Of a stretch of DNA of 64,000 nt, positions 12,881 to 24,445 are shown in pieces. Below the pieces are notes generated by a model. The model was not told the origin of the DNA, made no database searches, and saw nothing but the letters and a program-made list of their open reading frames with translations. This DNA is from Sequoia sempervirens (taxonomy: Eukaryota; Streptophyta; Pinopsida; Cupressales; Cupressaceae): positions 530,196,863-530,260,862 of the forward strand of contig VDFB02193867.1 of NCBI GenBank assembly GCA_007258455.2, given 5' to 3'. The position numbers were made by a program, and so were the translations under genes. Each line of letters starts with the position of its first letter. The stretch's first letter is position 1.

Positions 12881-13339
12881 TTATAGACATACTTCATGAT
12901 ATGATGAAGATTCGAAGGCACTGCATGCATCTCATGAATCCAAGGTCTTCCTAAAAGAATATTATACAAAAAAATCATGAGGCATAATGTGGATAGGAGT
13001 TTCTAACATGGCCTTTCCAACAGTAATAGGCAAGTTGATCACACCAAGCAGTTGCTTTCCTACAGTGTCAAATCCTTGAATCGATAAGGAATCAAGTTAA
13101 ATTATTGATTTATCCATGCTGATTTTATTCAAAAGGGTTACACTACACACATTAAGAGATGAGCCATTGTCAAAAATGGTTCACTTTATTCCTGTTCTAT
13201 TCAATTTAGCTATTATCATGAAGGCGTCATTTTTTTTCTCATTTCCAAGGGAGGTAACTCATTTTTATGAAAGGTAATGTCTATGTTAACTACATCCATT
13301 CCTTGAATTAGAGCTACTACTTCACTTGGATTTGCACTA
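12881..13339 (-). pseudogene. retropepsin-like aspartic protease of element Y
   Basis: Minus-strand translation shows a gypsy-type protease: DNGSSLNVC with the catalytic D-x-G-S type site at about 13146-13171, a middle segment IQGFDTVGKQLLGVINLP, and the C-terminal LLGRPWIHEMHAVPS block at about 12911-12957. An in-frame TGA precedes the active site and other stops follow. The N-terminal side runs into element X at 13340-13344 and continues in Y sequence at 22263. In the family this enzyme matures the gag-pol product; here it is dead. Confidence 0.8.
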
Positions 13340-13344
13340 GAGGG

Positions 13345-14960
13345 TGAACAATGGTGGAAAATGGGTGCTTTACAACCTAGGTCATAGAACACCACTATTT
13401 TCCAATTGTCATTCAAATATGCCCTAGGATCCCAAATTGGATTGACTATCAACCCAAAGGTGAGTCAATTCTCAACAAGACTTGGGAGGGGTTATTTTTA
13501 CGCTTTGAAGGGTTCACCACAAAGAAAAAGCTTGGAAAAGACAACATTTGACTCACAAAACCTAGTAATGCAAGCCAAATAATGAGTGCAAATAACAAAA
13601 ATAAGCAATAGCAAGTTTGGTATGTGTACCTAGGAAGTCTACAAATGTGATGACGATACTAGAAATACAAAAATGTTATCAAAATGTGCTAGGGAGGACT
13701 AAGACGCCCTTACTATTGTCTTAATCCCGCTATTCTTTTCAAGGGAAACACGGAATCTTCAAATGTCGGAATAGAATTTGAAAGAATCTATGCAAAATTC
13801 CTTTGGGAGGACTAAGACGCCCTTGGTGGTGACTTAGTCTTATTTTGAATTTCTAAAATCTTTGAATGTGGTCCTAAGGCTCAAGGTCTACACTTCCTTC
13901 TTCTCAGATATCAGGTCCTAAAACTTCCAGATCTGGCCTATAGGTGAGTTTTCGTGAAGATGACAACTCTACAATCCAACTTTGCAACTTTTCACTTTAA
14001 ATGATCTTCAAGTATTCAACCTAAATTTGCAAACACAAACATGCAAGAGAGGAAAAACTTGTTGATTGTTAGTAAATGATGGTTTTCCTTGGTCAAACCC
14101 CTTGTTGGTTTAATTAAACCTTGGAATGAAATAGAATAATGAAGGGAAATGATGAATGAAAAAAGTGCTAGGTTGCAACTCACCAAACCCTTGTCATGAA
14201 ATCTTCAAACTCATATGAAGTGGCTATCTTGGATGTAGATCTTGACATGCTTGAATGCTCGATAGATCTTGACTTGAATTGCTTACTTGAATCAAAACCC
14301 TACATCACAAATCTTAGCTAAAAAACACACATGATGCGAGAATCTCCTTGACGTGATGCTTGAATCTTGATTATGGATCCAAATGCTTGATGAATTTCTC
14401 TTGAATGCTCTCTTGATCACAAACTTTATATAATGCATGAATACTCAAGTTGCTAGGATGAAGATGAATGAATGAACCTTGTATTTATACTTATATCCAT
14501 GCTTAATATCCTAAAATTACACCACAACAAGCTGACATATGAAATCATTAATTAAAGGAGGCTAAATCCCACCAAGATTTGAAATTAAATCCTGAAAAAA
14601 GCTTAAGGGGGACTAAGATGCCCTAGGTGGCATCTTAGTCCCGAGGCATGAAACTCGGGGCACAGACTCCAAAAAGGGGCCCATTTAAGGTTCTCCTGAA
14701 ATTAGGTTCCCAAGACCTTTGGAGAACAAAAACACCCTAGGTGGCATCTTAGTCCCAGTCCAAAAATCAGGGACACGCAGCCAAAATCATTATAAGGTCA
14801 TTTATCCTTTGGTGTTTGTTGGGATTATCCATAAAAAGATATAATTTATTAAGATTTTGGATGAAAAATAGGACCAATTAAGACATAAATAAGGATAAAC
14901 AAAGCAAGGTGGGCCCAAACAAGTGTGAAAATGCAAGGTAATGCATTTTACTACACTACA
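13345..14960 (-). repeat. left (3') LTR of element X
   Basis: The plus strand begins TGAACAATGG and ends CTACACTACA, so it begins TGTAGTGTAG in element sense. Minus-sense TATAAATA lies near 14482-14490. Inverted repeats lie at 13696-13728, 13809-13840, 14609-14642 (perfect 14-bp arms) and 14722-14756. Confidence 0.92.
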
Positions 14961-14975
14961 TTTAGCCCCCACTTT
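14961..14975 (-). other. polypurine tract of element X
   Basis: AAAGTGGGGGCTAAA in element sense, immediately before TGTAGTGTAG. It is nearly identical to the tract of element Y, which supports a common family. Confidence 0.8.
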
Positions 14976-16429
14976 AGTGAGAGGATGAACTTGCTTCAAA
15001 CTCCCACTAAAGTAGCCAACCACACAATCAAGAGGGGTTCAAATGTACAAATGCTAGTAAGATAGGATGAAAGTAACCAAGAGGGTGGCCAAGCCCCCAG
15101 GATCAAGACCTTATGAAAAACCAACACAGGCACAAAGGAACACACTTGCAGATGATATATGAAGCCATAACCAGATCGCATACATACACCATCAAAGATA
15201 GAAAAGGGGAAGAAGGAAAAAGAAAAATGCAATGGACCAAGCTTTGACTAGCCATCCAACACACTATGGACCGGGTCTAGGCTATTTTTCCAAAAGAGGT
15301 TTACAAGTGGAATGTTCTATCCACTATGCAAACAAAACACATGATCACAAGGGCTAATGAAGCTATTTGTCCACTAGGTGAGCCCCAGGGGACCATATCA
15401 AATCCATACCTCCATGAATTTAATAAGGTGCAAAAAGAAAATGCATTCTCACAAGGGCTAGTGAAGCTAGTTGTCCACTAGGTGAGCCCCAGGGGACCAT
15501 ATCAAAGCCATACAGGTCCATAACTTTAATAAGGTACAAGAAGAAAATGCACGCTCACAAGGGCTAGTGAAGCTATTTTTTCACTAGGTGAGCCCTAGGG
15601 GACCATATCAAAGCCATACCTCCATGATTTTAATAAGGTGCAAAAATGCAACGCAACAAGAAAGAGGGATGTTTGAAGGGATTTTTCTTAGTTCATATCA
15701 GGTCTTAATCTTTGGGGACATTATTCCTAATTTCTTCAAGAGAGGACCAATCAAAGGATATAAGATTCACAACTTAGGGAATGTAGTTGTTGCATCACCG
15801 CTAAGAGGAATGTAATATGCTAAGATAGATCAAGCTCTTGAAGGACATTACTCCCAATGTCACCACAAAGAGAAAAATGCATCGCATGAAGTAAGAAAAT
15901 CACATCAAGGAACATGAAATAATGCCAATATATGCCCCCAGTTTAAAGAAATTTCTAAACACCATGCTATGAGAAATTGCTTTAAAGTAGACAACATAGA
16001 AAAGGAAAATAGGGTTTCCCCCTAGAAACAAAGAAGGGATCTATGGATTCGGGGTTAGTATTTGTCTTTTCTGCAATGATATTAAAGAGCTCAAAACTGA
16101 CATCATTCCCCAAATACACATAGAATTGGAAGAATGACACAAACAGAGTGAAAATGTAAAAGAAAAAGCCTTTTTGAGTCAACGTGGAAGAGACATGAAT
16201 GTTTGGACACCTTGCATCATGCCCAAAAGGAAAACACAAAACAAACATGAAAGGAAAAGAACATATAATGAAAAGACTTTTGGGTCAACATGGAAGAGAC
16301 TTAGGGTGTCTCGATGCCTTGTGTCATCCCCAAAAGGAAAACTCAAGACAAAAATACAAATGAAAGGAAAAGATCAATGGAAAGTCTAAAGCTTACAACA
16401 TATAGAAGAATGAAGGTACAAATAGAGGA
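14976..16429 (-). other. non-coding 3' internal region of element X
   Basis: No reading frame with protein character. It shares phrases with 8835-10050 of element Y and contains the tandem repeat at 15346-15655. At 16130-16380 a degenerate repeat carries the phrase CAAAAGGAAAAC. Confidence 0.6.
15346..15655 (+). repeat. three tandem units of about 105 bp
   Basis: Units start at 15346, 15450 and 15556 with CACAAGGGCTARTGAAGCTA and share CACTAGGTGAGCCC and GGGGACCATATCAAA. A single related phrase occurs in element Y near 9280-9330, so the expansion is specific to X. Confidence 0.88.
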
Positions 16430-17220
16430 ATGCACGTAGAGAGGAAACATCAAACAAAACATCACAAGCGATCACAATACGCACATGAAATCACCAAAAA
16501 GAAAGAAAAGGAAAGAAAAAAGACTAGTAAAGCACATGTGAGTCAACCATCCAGTAGGTCATCCACATCCCAGTCTTGTTCAGTATATGTGGAATGTAGA
16601 TCACTAGTGAGAGGGACAGCATCAAGTGTTGTACTAGGAGAATCACCAGGTTCAACACATGGCGAATCACTTGGTTTAGGAGGATCATCATGGTTGTTAT
16701 CATCTAAGCTCATAGAAGAGGAAAATAAAAAATTCAACTCATTATGCACTTGCTCATCAATTTTAGCAGTTTCTTCATTGTCATCCAAGTTAACCACAAC
16801 AGGAGAAAAAATCATAATATCCATAGAAGGTGTTGGTCCTCATTGTGTTGGAGACATAGGATTTGTTGGTTCTAGTAATGGAGGAGGCTCATCGTTTATT
16901 GCTTCTATTAGATTTTTATTTTGATTTTCTATGTTGTTCTCTTTGTTCATCTTTCGAGCAATAGCACGACATCTATGCCTATAATCTCTAGCATTTTTTT
17001 TTCTTTTATTATTGTTTTCAAGTTGTGTTTGTGTAGGAGTGAGTTTTTCAACCATAGGTTCCTTTTCTTCTTGTGAGGGAAGAACAGAAGAAACCATGGA
17101 AGGTTGTTCAACCACTTTCTCTTTAGCTTTATAAATTTTCTTAGGAGGCGGAATAGGACTTGTGTGGTTTTCTCTTGGTCTTTCGTAGGAAATAGGAAAG
17201 GGATTTTTTATGGATGGTTC
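16430..17220 (-). pseudogene. tail ORF downstream of the element X protease
   Basis: Minus-strand open pieces at 16840-17115 (91 codons) and 16543-16824 (93 codons) lie in one stretch. The first is basic in the middle (RKKNARDYRHRCRAIARK); the second is acidic (LDDNEETAKIDEQ, DWDVDDLLDG). I recognise no domain. The position after the protease suggests a remnant of the polyprotein linker or an accessory product. Confidence 0.5.
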
Positions 17221-18189
17221 CTAGTTAGTTAGGAGGGATTTAAGGTCAATATTGTTTTCTTCAAGGAGCGGATGTTCGATCATAGGTGGAGGAAAATTTT
17301 CAAGGGATAACTTGGCAATGCATTTTTCTTTGAACTTTTGGTAGGATAAGAAAAGGAAGTCCTCATGAGGTCTTATAGGTTCCATGGGCTCAGGGCAAAA
17401 ATAGTCTAAGGAAATATTTCCATGGGAATACAGAGGTCTAAAGACACTATGGTTCATAGTGAATATTTCATTTCTGACTGGAAACTTTAAGAACTTATGG
17501 ACAATGGATGGGACCGCATTCATGGAGCAAAGCCATTTTTAGCCTAAGTTCACACAAAATTGGTCTAAATTAGATATGATAGAGAATGATACATTTAATT
17601 TATTTGGTCCTACTTGTAAATGGAGTGTGATCGAGCCCATCGTAACACAAGCAAAACCATCATGTGTTTTAATCCATGCTTTCAATTTATCATATCTATC
17701 TTGAGTGAGTTCATGCACATATAAGAGTTCTTTTGTGATCACATTCTCTCCATAGATAATATCAATTAAAATCCCAAGAGTGGGCCTATTATTGATTCTA
17801 CTAGCTATGTAAAGTGGACCATCAGGTGCATTTTTGAGTGTTTCTCTTGAACATAAAGTAATTTTAATGGGCATTATGGTTTTTTGTTTACGAGGCTTGA
17901 TTTCAATCACTCCTATCATTATACTAATAGGAATTTGGTCATTAGTATCCATAGGATTTTTTTCATCATCATCCATAGGATTTTTTTCATTATTGCTCAT
18001 GTTATCATCACCCATGTCAACAATCATCACATCGGGATAAGTTTCACTAGCCTTAACAAATGAAATATTATGGGTTGGCATGGGATTGGTAAATATTTGC
18101 AAGTTTTGGTTAGGAGGAGATACAAACTTATTTCCTTTTTCATTCACACCTCCAATTTGGATATGATTAGAATCAATGAGGTCTTGCAC
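17221..18189 (-). pseudogene. retropepsin-like protease region of element X
   Basis: A 216-codon minus frame (17539-18189) contains PLYIASRINNRPTLGILID, the position of the protease active site, here LIDIIYGENVI rather than a canonical D-S/T-G. It ends FCVNLG, a TAG stop, then KWL-SMNAVPSIVHKFLKFP (about 17480-17545), the conserved C-terminal protease block. A further 100 codons run to 17221 (HEDFLFLSYQKFKEKCIAKL). One nonsense change breaks the block. The odd active site is either mutation or a divergent protease. Confidence 0.7.
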
Positions 18190-18270
18190 AAGATGTTTAA
18201 GACACTTGCAATTTTTTGTATAATGTCATTTTTTTTGGTGATAAGCACAATAGGAATTGTGTCTAAAGCT
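18190..18270 (-). pseudogene. zinc-knuckle segment of element X gag
   Basis: The minus strand encodes SYCAYHQKK, a TGA stop, then HYTKNCKCLKHLVQD. The spacing C-x2-H-x4-H-x4-C is the variant knuckle common in plant gypsy elements, whose usual glycine before the second histidine is replaced by the stop. It lies between gag and protease as expected and would bind RNA in the living element. Confidence 0.7.
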
Positions 18271-19392
18271 CAAAGGTAACAGATTTCTAGGGTCAAGAAG
18301 TCAAACAGAAGGTAAGGTAAGCATGTTTTTGTTTATCAACTTCAAGTCATGATATTTTGAAGTGTGTCAGATAAGGTAGTGAATTGTCTTTGCGGATCCA
18401 CAAAGATATAAGGATTACTCTTCTTTATAGCAACTACTTGGGTATCAACCTATTGGGTAGGTTGGGAGGTGTAATTTAGTTGAAGGAAACCTTTATTTTG
18501 TCTTCTGAAAGACTAGTGGGTGTTTTTCGTTTAAAAATTCAGACTTTTTAGGATGAGTAGAGGAGGTTTTTGGTTCACAACTACCTACAAAATTTTGATA
18601 GTCTCGAAGAGCAGTGCATAAGTGCATGAAGGAAGGGAATTTCATCATGGTAAGCTTTTCTCCTATCTTGCTTTATAAATTTTCTATGAACATCTTTTGA
18701 AGGTGAGAATCAAGAATCTTCACACTAATTTGGGAATAAAGCAATTGGTAACATGAAATAAATTCAGTGAAATTTTCACCCTCATTTTTCTTACATCTCA
18801 TCAAATCAGCTAATTTCATTTCAGGAAACATATGCACTTGGAAATGGTTAATAAAGGCTTCAAAAAGTTCATTAAATGAATGAATTGATTTATTTGGTAA
18901 TGCATAAAACTAGTCCAAGGTAATGACTTTCAAGGATCCAGAAAAAATCTTAGCAAAATTTTTTTCCTCAAGGATAAAGTCACTACACAAAGTAGCAAAG
19001 GAATTAACATGATTAGCAGGATCTCCCTTTCCTCCATATTTCTCAAATCTATGGATCTCTATACCTTGTGGTGCCGGAGTTCTTAATATTTCCAAAGATA
19101 GTGGGTTGCTTTTGACATTGTATGAAGGTGGACCATTTTTATTTTAATTTATGGTGGAAACTTGACGTTGAATGGATGAAAGACTTTGTAAAAGGTGGCT
19201 AATGATAGGGTCATTGTGTTTGTTTTGATATGGAGGTGAATATGGTGGTGGTGTGTATGTGTTGGAAGGACAAGTGAATGTATTTTTGATGAGGGTAGAT
19301 ATAAGATTAGATACCACATAGGTATAAGGAGCACTAGTGGAAATGTACAAGCTAGGAACGACACTACTAGTTGGTTGCATTGTTGTGGTCAC
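18271..19392 (-). pseudogene. gag (capsid) of element X, Retrotrans_gag type
   Basis: N-terminal low-complexity codons start at 19392 (PSNTYTPPPYSPPYQNKHND). The capsid-like core follows from 19095: RFEKYGGKGDPANHVNSF, then after a stop FYALPNKSIHSFNELFEAF, HFQVHMFPEMKLADLM and GENFTEFISCYQLLYSQI. This order and wording match the gypsy gag domain. Several in-frame stops make it a pseudogene. The product would form the particle that packages element RNA. Confidence 0.82.
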
Positions 19393-20635
19393 TTAGGATT
19401 GGTATAGGTGGGAATTGAGGTTATGGTTGAAGGGGAGGAATTTGACTTCCACCCTAATTTTACACATTATTTGAGGTTTGAGCACCATTGGTGGTGGAAG
19501 GAAGATGTTTTCCAAAGATGTGAGCTATGTTATGCACAACTTCCAATCCTTCATCACTTTCCATCATACGGTGAATACTATATCTATGGAAAGTATAACA
19601 ATGTTGGAAATGTTTTCAGTACTCACGCTATCTTGTAAATGGGCTAATTCTTCATGAATTTTCATTATGTTTTCTTGAGGGATATGATCAACCATTGTTT
19701 GAATGTTTGGAATAACACTTGTAGGTAAAGTAGGAATAGCAAAAGAGATATCAAAGGTATGGTCCATACCTAGTGAACTAGTACCAACACTAGAAGTAAG
19801 AAAGCTAGATAGTTCCCAAGACCCACAACAAGTGTTATATCATAGGATGCCATTAGTCTCGCACTTCATCTCACCATCGTATTGATAGTAGGACACCAAG
19901 TAGTATAGCTCGTGCAAGGGATAAACCAAAGAAAGTGCAATGAACATAATATCTTATGCTTTAAATTACACTTGAAATAAAGTAAATTGGAATAACAACA
20001 ATTCTGAAAACTATAATAGAAAACTGAAAGTAGCCAATAGAAGCATAGAAAAGCAATTTCAAACCCTAAAAATTGGAACTTCAAAGTCAACAAGGATTAA
20101 GACACCAGCAAGGACATATTGCTCTTGTTGATGAATTTTGGAGGTTCCAGAAACTGGAACAAACAACAAACAAGACAAAGAGGGTTTTGGTCCAAAAACC
20201 CACAGAGGGACTAAGATGCCAAGAAGGCCGTTTTAGTCCCAGTAAAGGTTTTTTTTTAGAAAAATAGAAAAATTTGGGTTGTTTATAGTGTTTCTAGGTT
20301 GTCTACTCAGGGACTTGATATTTAGAAATAGAAAAGTGTGCAAATGAATGCAAGAAAAAGTGACTAATGACAAGCACTTGAATGCAAATTTGAAGGCATT
20401 TTTTTCAATTTTGAATGCAATAATGCAATTAGGATGATTGAAAATGAACTTATAAGTTTTTCAATGAGATAAGATGATGCAAGAAAGTAAAAATGCAACC
20501 TATATGCACTTTAACTAATGCAAATATAAGAAACCCTAGATGCACTTTCACTAATGCAAGATGCAATGCAAGAATGAATGCAACCTAGATCTAGGACCTT
20601 AATGAACTCCAAATTAGAAAATGAATGTACTAAAA
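19393..20635 (-). other. leader of element X
   Basis: Between the primer-binding site and gag there is no supported reading frame. It contains an inverted repeat at 20207-20240 (GGGACTAAGATGCC arm) and a decayed partner near 20093-20126. This pair is like those in the LTRs, and the leader is where a packaging signal would be expected. Confidence 0.6.
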
Positions 20636-20649
20636 TGTTAGGTTCACTA
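20636..20649 (-). other. primer-binding site of element X
   Basis: Three bases after the LTR the element-sense sequence is TAGTGAACCTAAC, the same site as element Y's TGGTGAACCCGAC with G-to-A and C-to-T changes. I cannot name the priming tRNA from memory. Confidence 0.65.
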
Positions 20650-20652
20650 AAA

Positions 20653-22262
20653 TGAACAATGGTGGAAAATGGGTGCTTTACAACCTAGGTCATAAAACAC
20701 CACTATTTTCCAATTGTCATTCAAATATGCCCTAGGATCCCAAATTGGATTGATTATCAACCCAAAGGTGAGTCAATTATCAACAAGGAAGACCTGGGAA
20801 GGGTTATTTTTAGGATTTGAAGGGTTCACCACCAAGCAAAAGCTTGGAAAATACAACTTAACATTTGACTCACAAAACCTAGTAATGCAATCCAAATAAT
20901 GAGTGCAAATAACAAAAATAAGCAACAAAAAATTAGGGTGTGTACCTGGGAAGCCTGGAAACATGATGAGGATTCTAGAAATGCAAAAAAATTGTCAAAA
21001 TGTGCTATAGAGGACTAAGATTCCCTTACTGTTGTCTTAGTCCCGCTACTATTTTTTGTGAGAAATATGGAATCTTTAGATGTTGAAACATAATCTAAAA
21101 TAATCTCTGCAAAATTCCTTTGGGAGGACTAAGATGCCCTTGGTGGCAATTTAGCCTCATTCTAAATTTCTAAAATCTCTAAATGTGGTCCTAAGGCTCA
21201 AGGTCTACACTTCCTTCTTCTTAGATCTCGGGTCCTAAAACTTCTAGATTTGGCCTGTAGGTGAGTTTCCATGAAGATGAAAACTTTACAATGCAACTTT
21301 TCACTTCAAATGATCTTCAAGTCTTCAACCTAAATCTATAAACACAAATATGCAAGAGAGGAAAAATTTGTTGATTGTTACTAAATGGGGGTTTTCCTTG
21401 GTCAAACCCCTTTTTGGTAATTAAACCTTGGAATGAAATAGAATAATGAAGGGAAATGATGAATGAACAAAGTGTTATGTTGCAACTCACCAAACCCTTG
21501 TCATGAAATATGTAAACTTATATCAAGTGGCTAGCTTGGATGTAGATCTTGAAATGCTTGAATGCTTGATAGATCTTGACTTGAATTGCTTGCTTGAATC
21601 AAAACCCTACATCACAAATGTTAGCTCAAAAACACACATGATGCAAGAATCTCCTTGACATGATGGTTGAATCTTGATGATGTCTCCAAATGCTTGATGA
21701 ATTTCTCTTTAATGCTCTCTTGATCATAAACTTGCTATGATGCATGAATACTCAAGTTGATAGGATGAAAATGAATGAATGAACCTTGTATTTACACTTA
21801 TCCATGCTCAATATCCCAAAATTACACCACAACAAGATGACATATGAAATCATTAATTAAAGGAGGCTAAATCCCACCAAGATTTGAAATTAAATCCCGA
21901 AAAAAGATTAAGGGGGACTAAGACACCCTAGGTGGCATCTTAGTCTCGAGGCATGAAACTCAAGGAATAGACTCCAAAAAGGGGCCCATTTAAGGTCCTC
22001 TTGAAATCAGGATCCCAAGACCTTTGGAGGACAAAGACGCCCTAGGTGGAGTCTTAGTCCCAATCCAAAAATCAGGGACACAACCAGAATCATTAAATGA
22101 TCATTTATCCTTTGATTTTTGTCGAGATTAGCCATAAAAAGATCTAATTTATTAGCTTGTGGATGCAAAATAGGACCAATTAAGACATAAATAAGGATAA
22201 ACAAAGAAAGGTGGGCCCAAACAAGTGTGAAAATGAAAGGTTATGTGTTTTCCTACACTACA
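20653..22262 (-). repeat. right (5') LTR of element X
   Basis: Direct repeat of 13345-14960. It begins TGAACAATGG on the plus strand and ends CTACACTACA, followed by the duplicated GAGGG. Inverted repeats are at 21011-21044, 21125-21157, 21914-21947 and 22028-22061, at the same offsets as in the left copy. Confidence 0.92.
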
Positions 22263-22743
22263 GAGGGAACCACAACTTGTTGCAAGGAACTTTGAAACAT
22301 GTTATGTTAATGAGAGGAGGCTTGAATAAGATCCCATAATGATATTTTAGCAAGAGTGTTCTTAATTTGTTCAAAAATATCATATTCCTTTCCAATAAAT
22401 GTAATGGAAAACGAGGGACACTAGGCAAGATACGTTGAGGTAATGGGAGGGATGTTGGAGTTGTTTGTCTTGGTTGTGGATTGTTTCTAGTGTTATGTGT
22501 ATGAGCAGTAGTATTGTAACTTAGATGTTGTGACATACTATTCTTAGGTGGTTCGAGTATGAGGATGAGTTTTTTTTTAGTTTGTGGTTGTTGTGAGAGT
22601 GGATAAAGGATAGGTTTAGGCTCAGGAGAGTACTTCAAGGGATATCTAATGTGCATAACCTTAGAAGAATTATCATTATTTTCATGATCTCTTATGGAAG
22701 GTAAGTCTAATGTCACTTCATCATCTTCATCTAAGGAAGTCAC
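22263..22743 (-). pseudogene. element Y ORF just upstream of its protease
   Basis: An open minus frame of about 161 codons enters from 22743 and is cut by element X at 22262; the Y coding sequence resumes at 13339. It is Pro/Asn-rich (YPLSQQPQTKKKLILILEPP, NTRNNPQPRQTTPTSLPLP). It overlaps the acidic ORF upstream by four bases in another frame, so a shift separates them. I recognise no domain. Confidence 0.5.
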
Positions 22744-23582
22744 ATCACTATTGTTTGAAGGATGTCAATTTTCTCATTTTCTTGCACCATGATGTCCTCC
22801 CTAGTAGGAGAGTTTTTAGGAGAACTACAAACTAGATGTTCATTACAATCAATGTTTGGTTCTTTTAAAATAACTTCATTACAAGTAGGGGACTCATCAA
22901 TGGTTTTTTTTTCATGTTTATCAAGGATGTCATTCTCTCGTTCCATGACATTTTTCCTAGGGAAAGAGAGACAAATAGGAATCTCATAAATTTCATTGGT
23001 TCGATCTTCTAACACCAAAATATCTTCTTCACGAATAGGAGAGATATTAAGAGAAGAACAAGTATGATTATCATGGTTATCTATGTTTAAATTCCTTTGT
23101 TCCATAATGTTTTCCAAAATAGGATAGGTAGGCGAAGAAAAATAAATAGGGTTGTCATAGATCTTAAAGATTTGATCATCTAACTCAAACATAGCCTCCT
23201 CACAAATAATATGATTGTCAAGATTTCTTACAATTGCATCCTCTTTCACTAAAACATTCTCACAAGAAAGAGATGAATGGAAATTAGGTAAGGTGATATT
23301 TAGAAATTTTTCAATGATCTCATTCTCTTGTGCTATAATATCTTTCAATGTAGGAGATTTTATAGAAAATGAGCTTTCAACATTGTCATGATTCTCAATG
23401 AGTACATCTTCTAACACTAAAATACCTTCATCACATATAGGAGAGGTATTAGGAGAAGAGAAACTATGGTTATCATGATATTCTATGCTTTCATCTTCTT
23501 CTATCACATCATTCCCACAAATAGAAGAGATAGGAGGGGGTGTAGATTTAAGACATGCGTCAACATTTTCACTTTCTTGCAC
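22740..23582 (-). CDS. acidic repetitive ORF of element Y, 280 codons
   Basis: The longest uninterrupted frame in the window, on the minus strand in the gag position of element Y. It is rich in Asp, Glu, Asn, Ser and Ile. It contains imperfect internal repeats: SSPNTSPICDEGILVLED, SSLNISPIREEDILVLED, SSPKNSPTREDIMVQEN and several NHDN motifs. No capsid core, zinc knuckle, signal peptide or membrane segment is visible. Staying open for 280 codons in such decayed DNA suggests recent function or chance preservation. It could be a divergent gag N-terminus or an element-specific accessory protein; no function is assigned. Confidence 0.5.
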   Translation of the reverse strand: MQESENVDACLKSTPPPISSICGNDVIEEDESIEYHDNHSFSSPNTSPICDEGILVLEDVLIENHDNVESSFSIKSPTLKDIIAQENEIIEKFLNITLPNFHSSLSCENVLVKEDAIVRNLDNHIICEEAMFELDDQIFKIYDNPIYFSSPTYPILENIMEQRNLNIDNHDNHTCSSLNISPIREEDILVLEDRTNEIYEIPICLSFPRKNVMERENDILDKHEKKTIDESPTCNEVILKEPNIDCNEHLVCSSPKNSPTREDIMVQENEKIDILQTIVM

Positions 23583-24422
23583 TAAGAAAATCTCATAACT
23601 AGGAAATGTATATTGAATGAATGACTAACATGCTTATTGATGAACTTTTTCTTTACAAACTTGGAAAAGAAAGATACTAACATTTATGAGAAGTAATCTA
23701 TACAAACTTAGTGCACAAAACCAAAATAGAAAGGAGCTTAAAGAATGCAATGACCTAGAATGAAATGTGTAAATGCAATTTTCAGATTCTAAAGAAGGTA
23801 ATTTGTTGATTAAATTATGCAAAAATCTAAAAAAATGAAATGTTGTAAATGCAATTTTGAAATTAAGCAATGTACGAAATTAACCAAATTAAGCTAGATC
23901 GAATGAAATGAATGAAATAGAAACTTGGAAAATTGAAATAGAGATCTGATAATAGCAGATAGAAGCATAAAGATGATTTTTTTTAATATTGTAAAATATA
24001 AATTCAAGTTTGATACGGGACTAAATCACCTAGATGGTCGAATGAGTCCAAATTAGGGTTTTTGGAAGGTTCAGATGGTGAAAAACAATCAACACATAAT
24101 ACCTAGAAATATAGAAAATCCACCTATATAGGGACTAAATTTCCCAGATGGGTGAATGAGTCCTAGATTAGGTTTTTTACACCAAATATGAAAAATTTTG
24201 AGTGATTCTAAGGTTTCTAACTTGTATGTTGACTTGACTATTGCAATTATAGATATTTAGTGAAATTGGCTAATTCAAGATGCAAAAATGCAACCAGTAT
24301 GCATTTTTCACTAATGCAATATTTAGAAGCCCTAAATAAAAATTAACTAATGGAAGATCTAATGAAAAGTTAGTGTAAGCTAAATCTAGGACTGCAATGT
24401 ACTCCAAATTAGAAATAAAGGG
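23583..24422 (-). other. leader of element Y
   Basis: No supported gene. Two inverted repeats with GGGACTAAAT arms lie at 24017-24049 and 24131-24164, about 114 bp apart, the same arrangement as in the LTRs. Confidence 0.6.
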
Positions 24423-24442
24423 TTCGAAGGTCGGGTTCACCA
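24423..24442 (-). other. primer-binding site of element Y
   Basis: In element sense, three bases after the 5' LTR, the sequence is TGGTGAACCCGACCTTCGAA. The initial TGG pairs with a tRNA CCA end. Its complement resembles the 3' end of a tRNA with a GGTTCGAA T-loop, but the spacing is three bases short of a full match, so pairing probably covers only the first 12 to 15 bases. The tRNA species is not assigned. Confidence 0.7.
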
Positions 24443-24445
24443 AAA

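Larger units (their letters stand above)
13345..22262 (-). mobile_element. LTR element X nested in Y, minus strand, gag-protease only
   Basis: Left LTR 13345-14960 (1616 bp) and right LTR 20653-22262 (1610 bp) are direct repeats. The target duplication GAGGG is perfect at 13340-13344 and 22263-22267. A purine tract lies at 14961-14975 and a primer-binding site at 20636-20649. In element order the inside is leader, gag, zinc knuckle, protease, tail and a non-coding 3' region with a 105-bp tandem repeat. Only 5.7 kb lies between the LTRs and no reverse transcriptase or integrase is present, so X must have depended on enzymes from another element. Confidence 0.93.

Noticed and set aside
13216..13452. 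78-codon minus frame reading across 13345
   Set aside because: It is a chimera of element X LTR and element Y protease formed by the insertion.
24420..24442. tRNA-gene-like 3' end (GGTTCGAAGGTCGGGTTCACCA sense)
   Set aside because: Only the 3' portion is present, T-arm to CCA spacing is too short, and its place beside the LTR identifies it as a primer-binding site.
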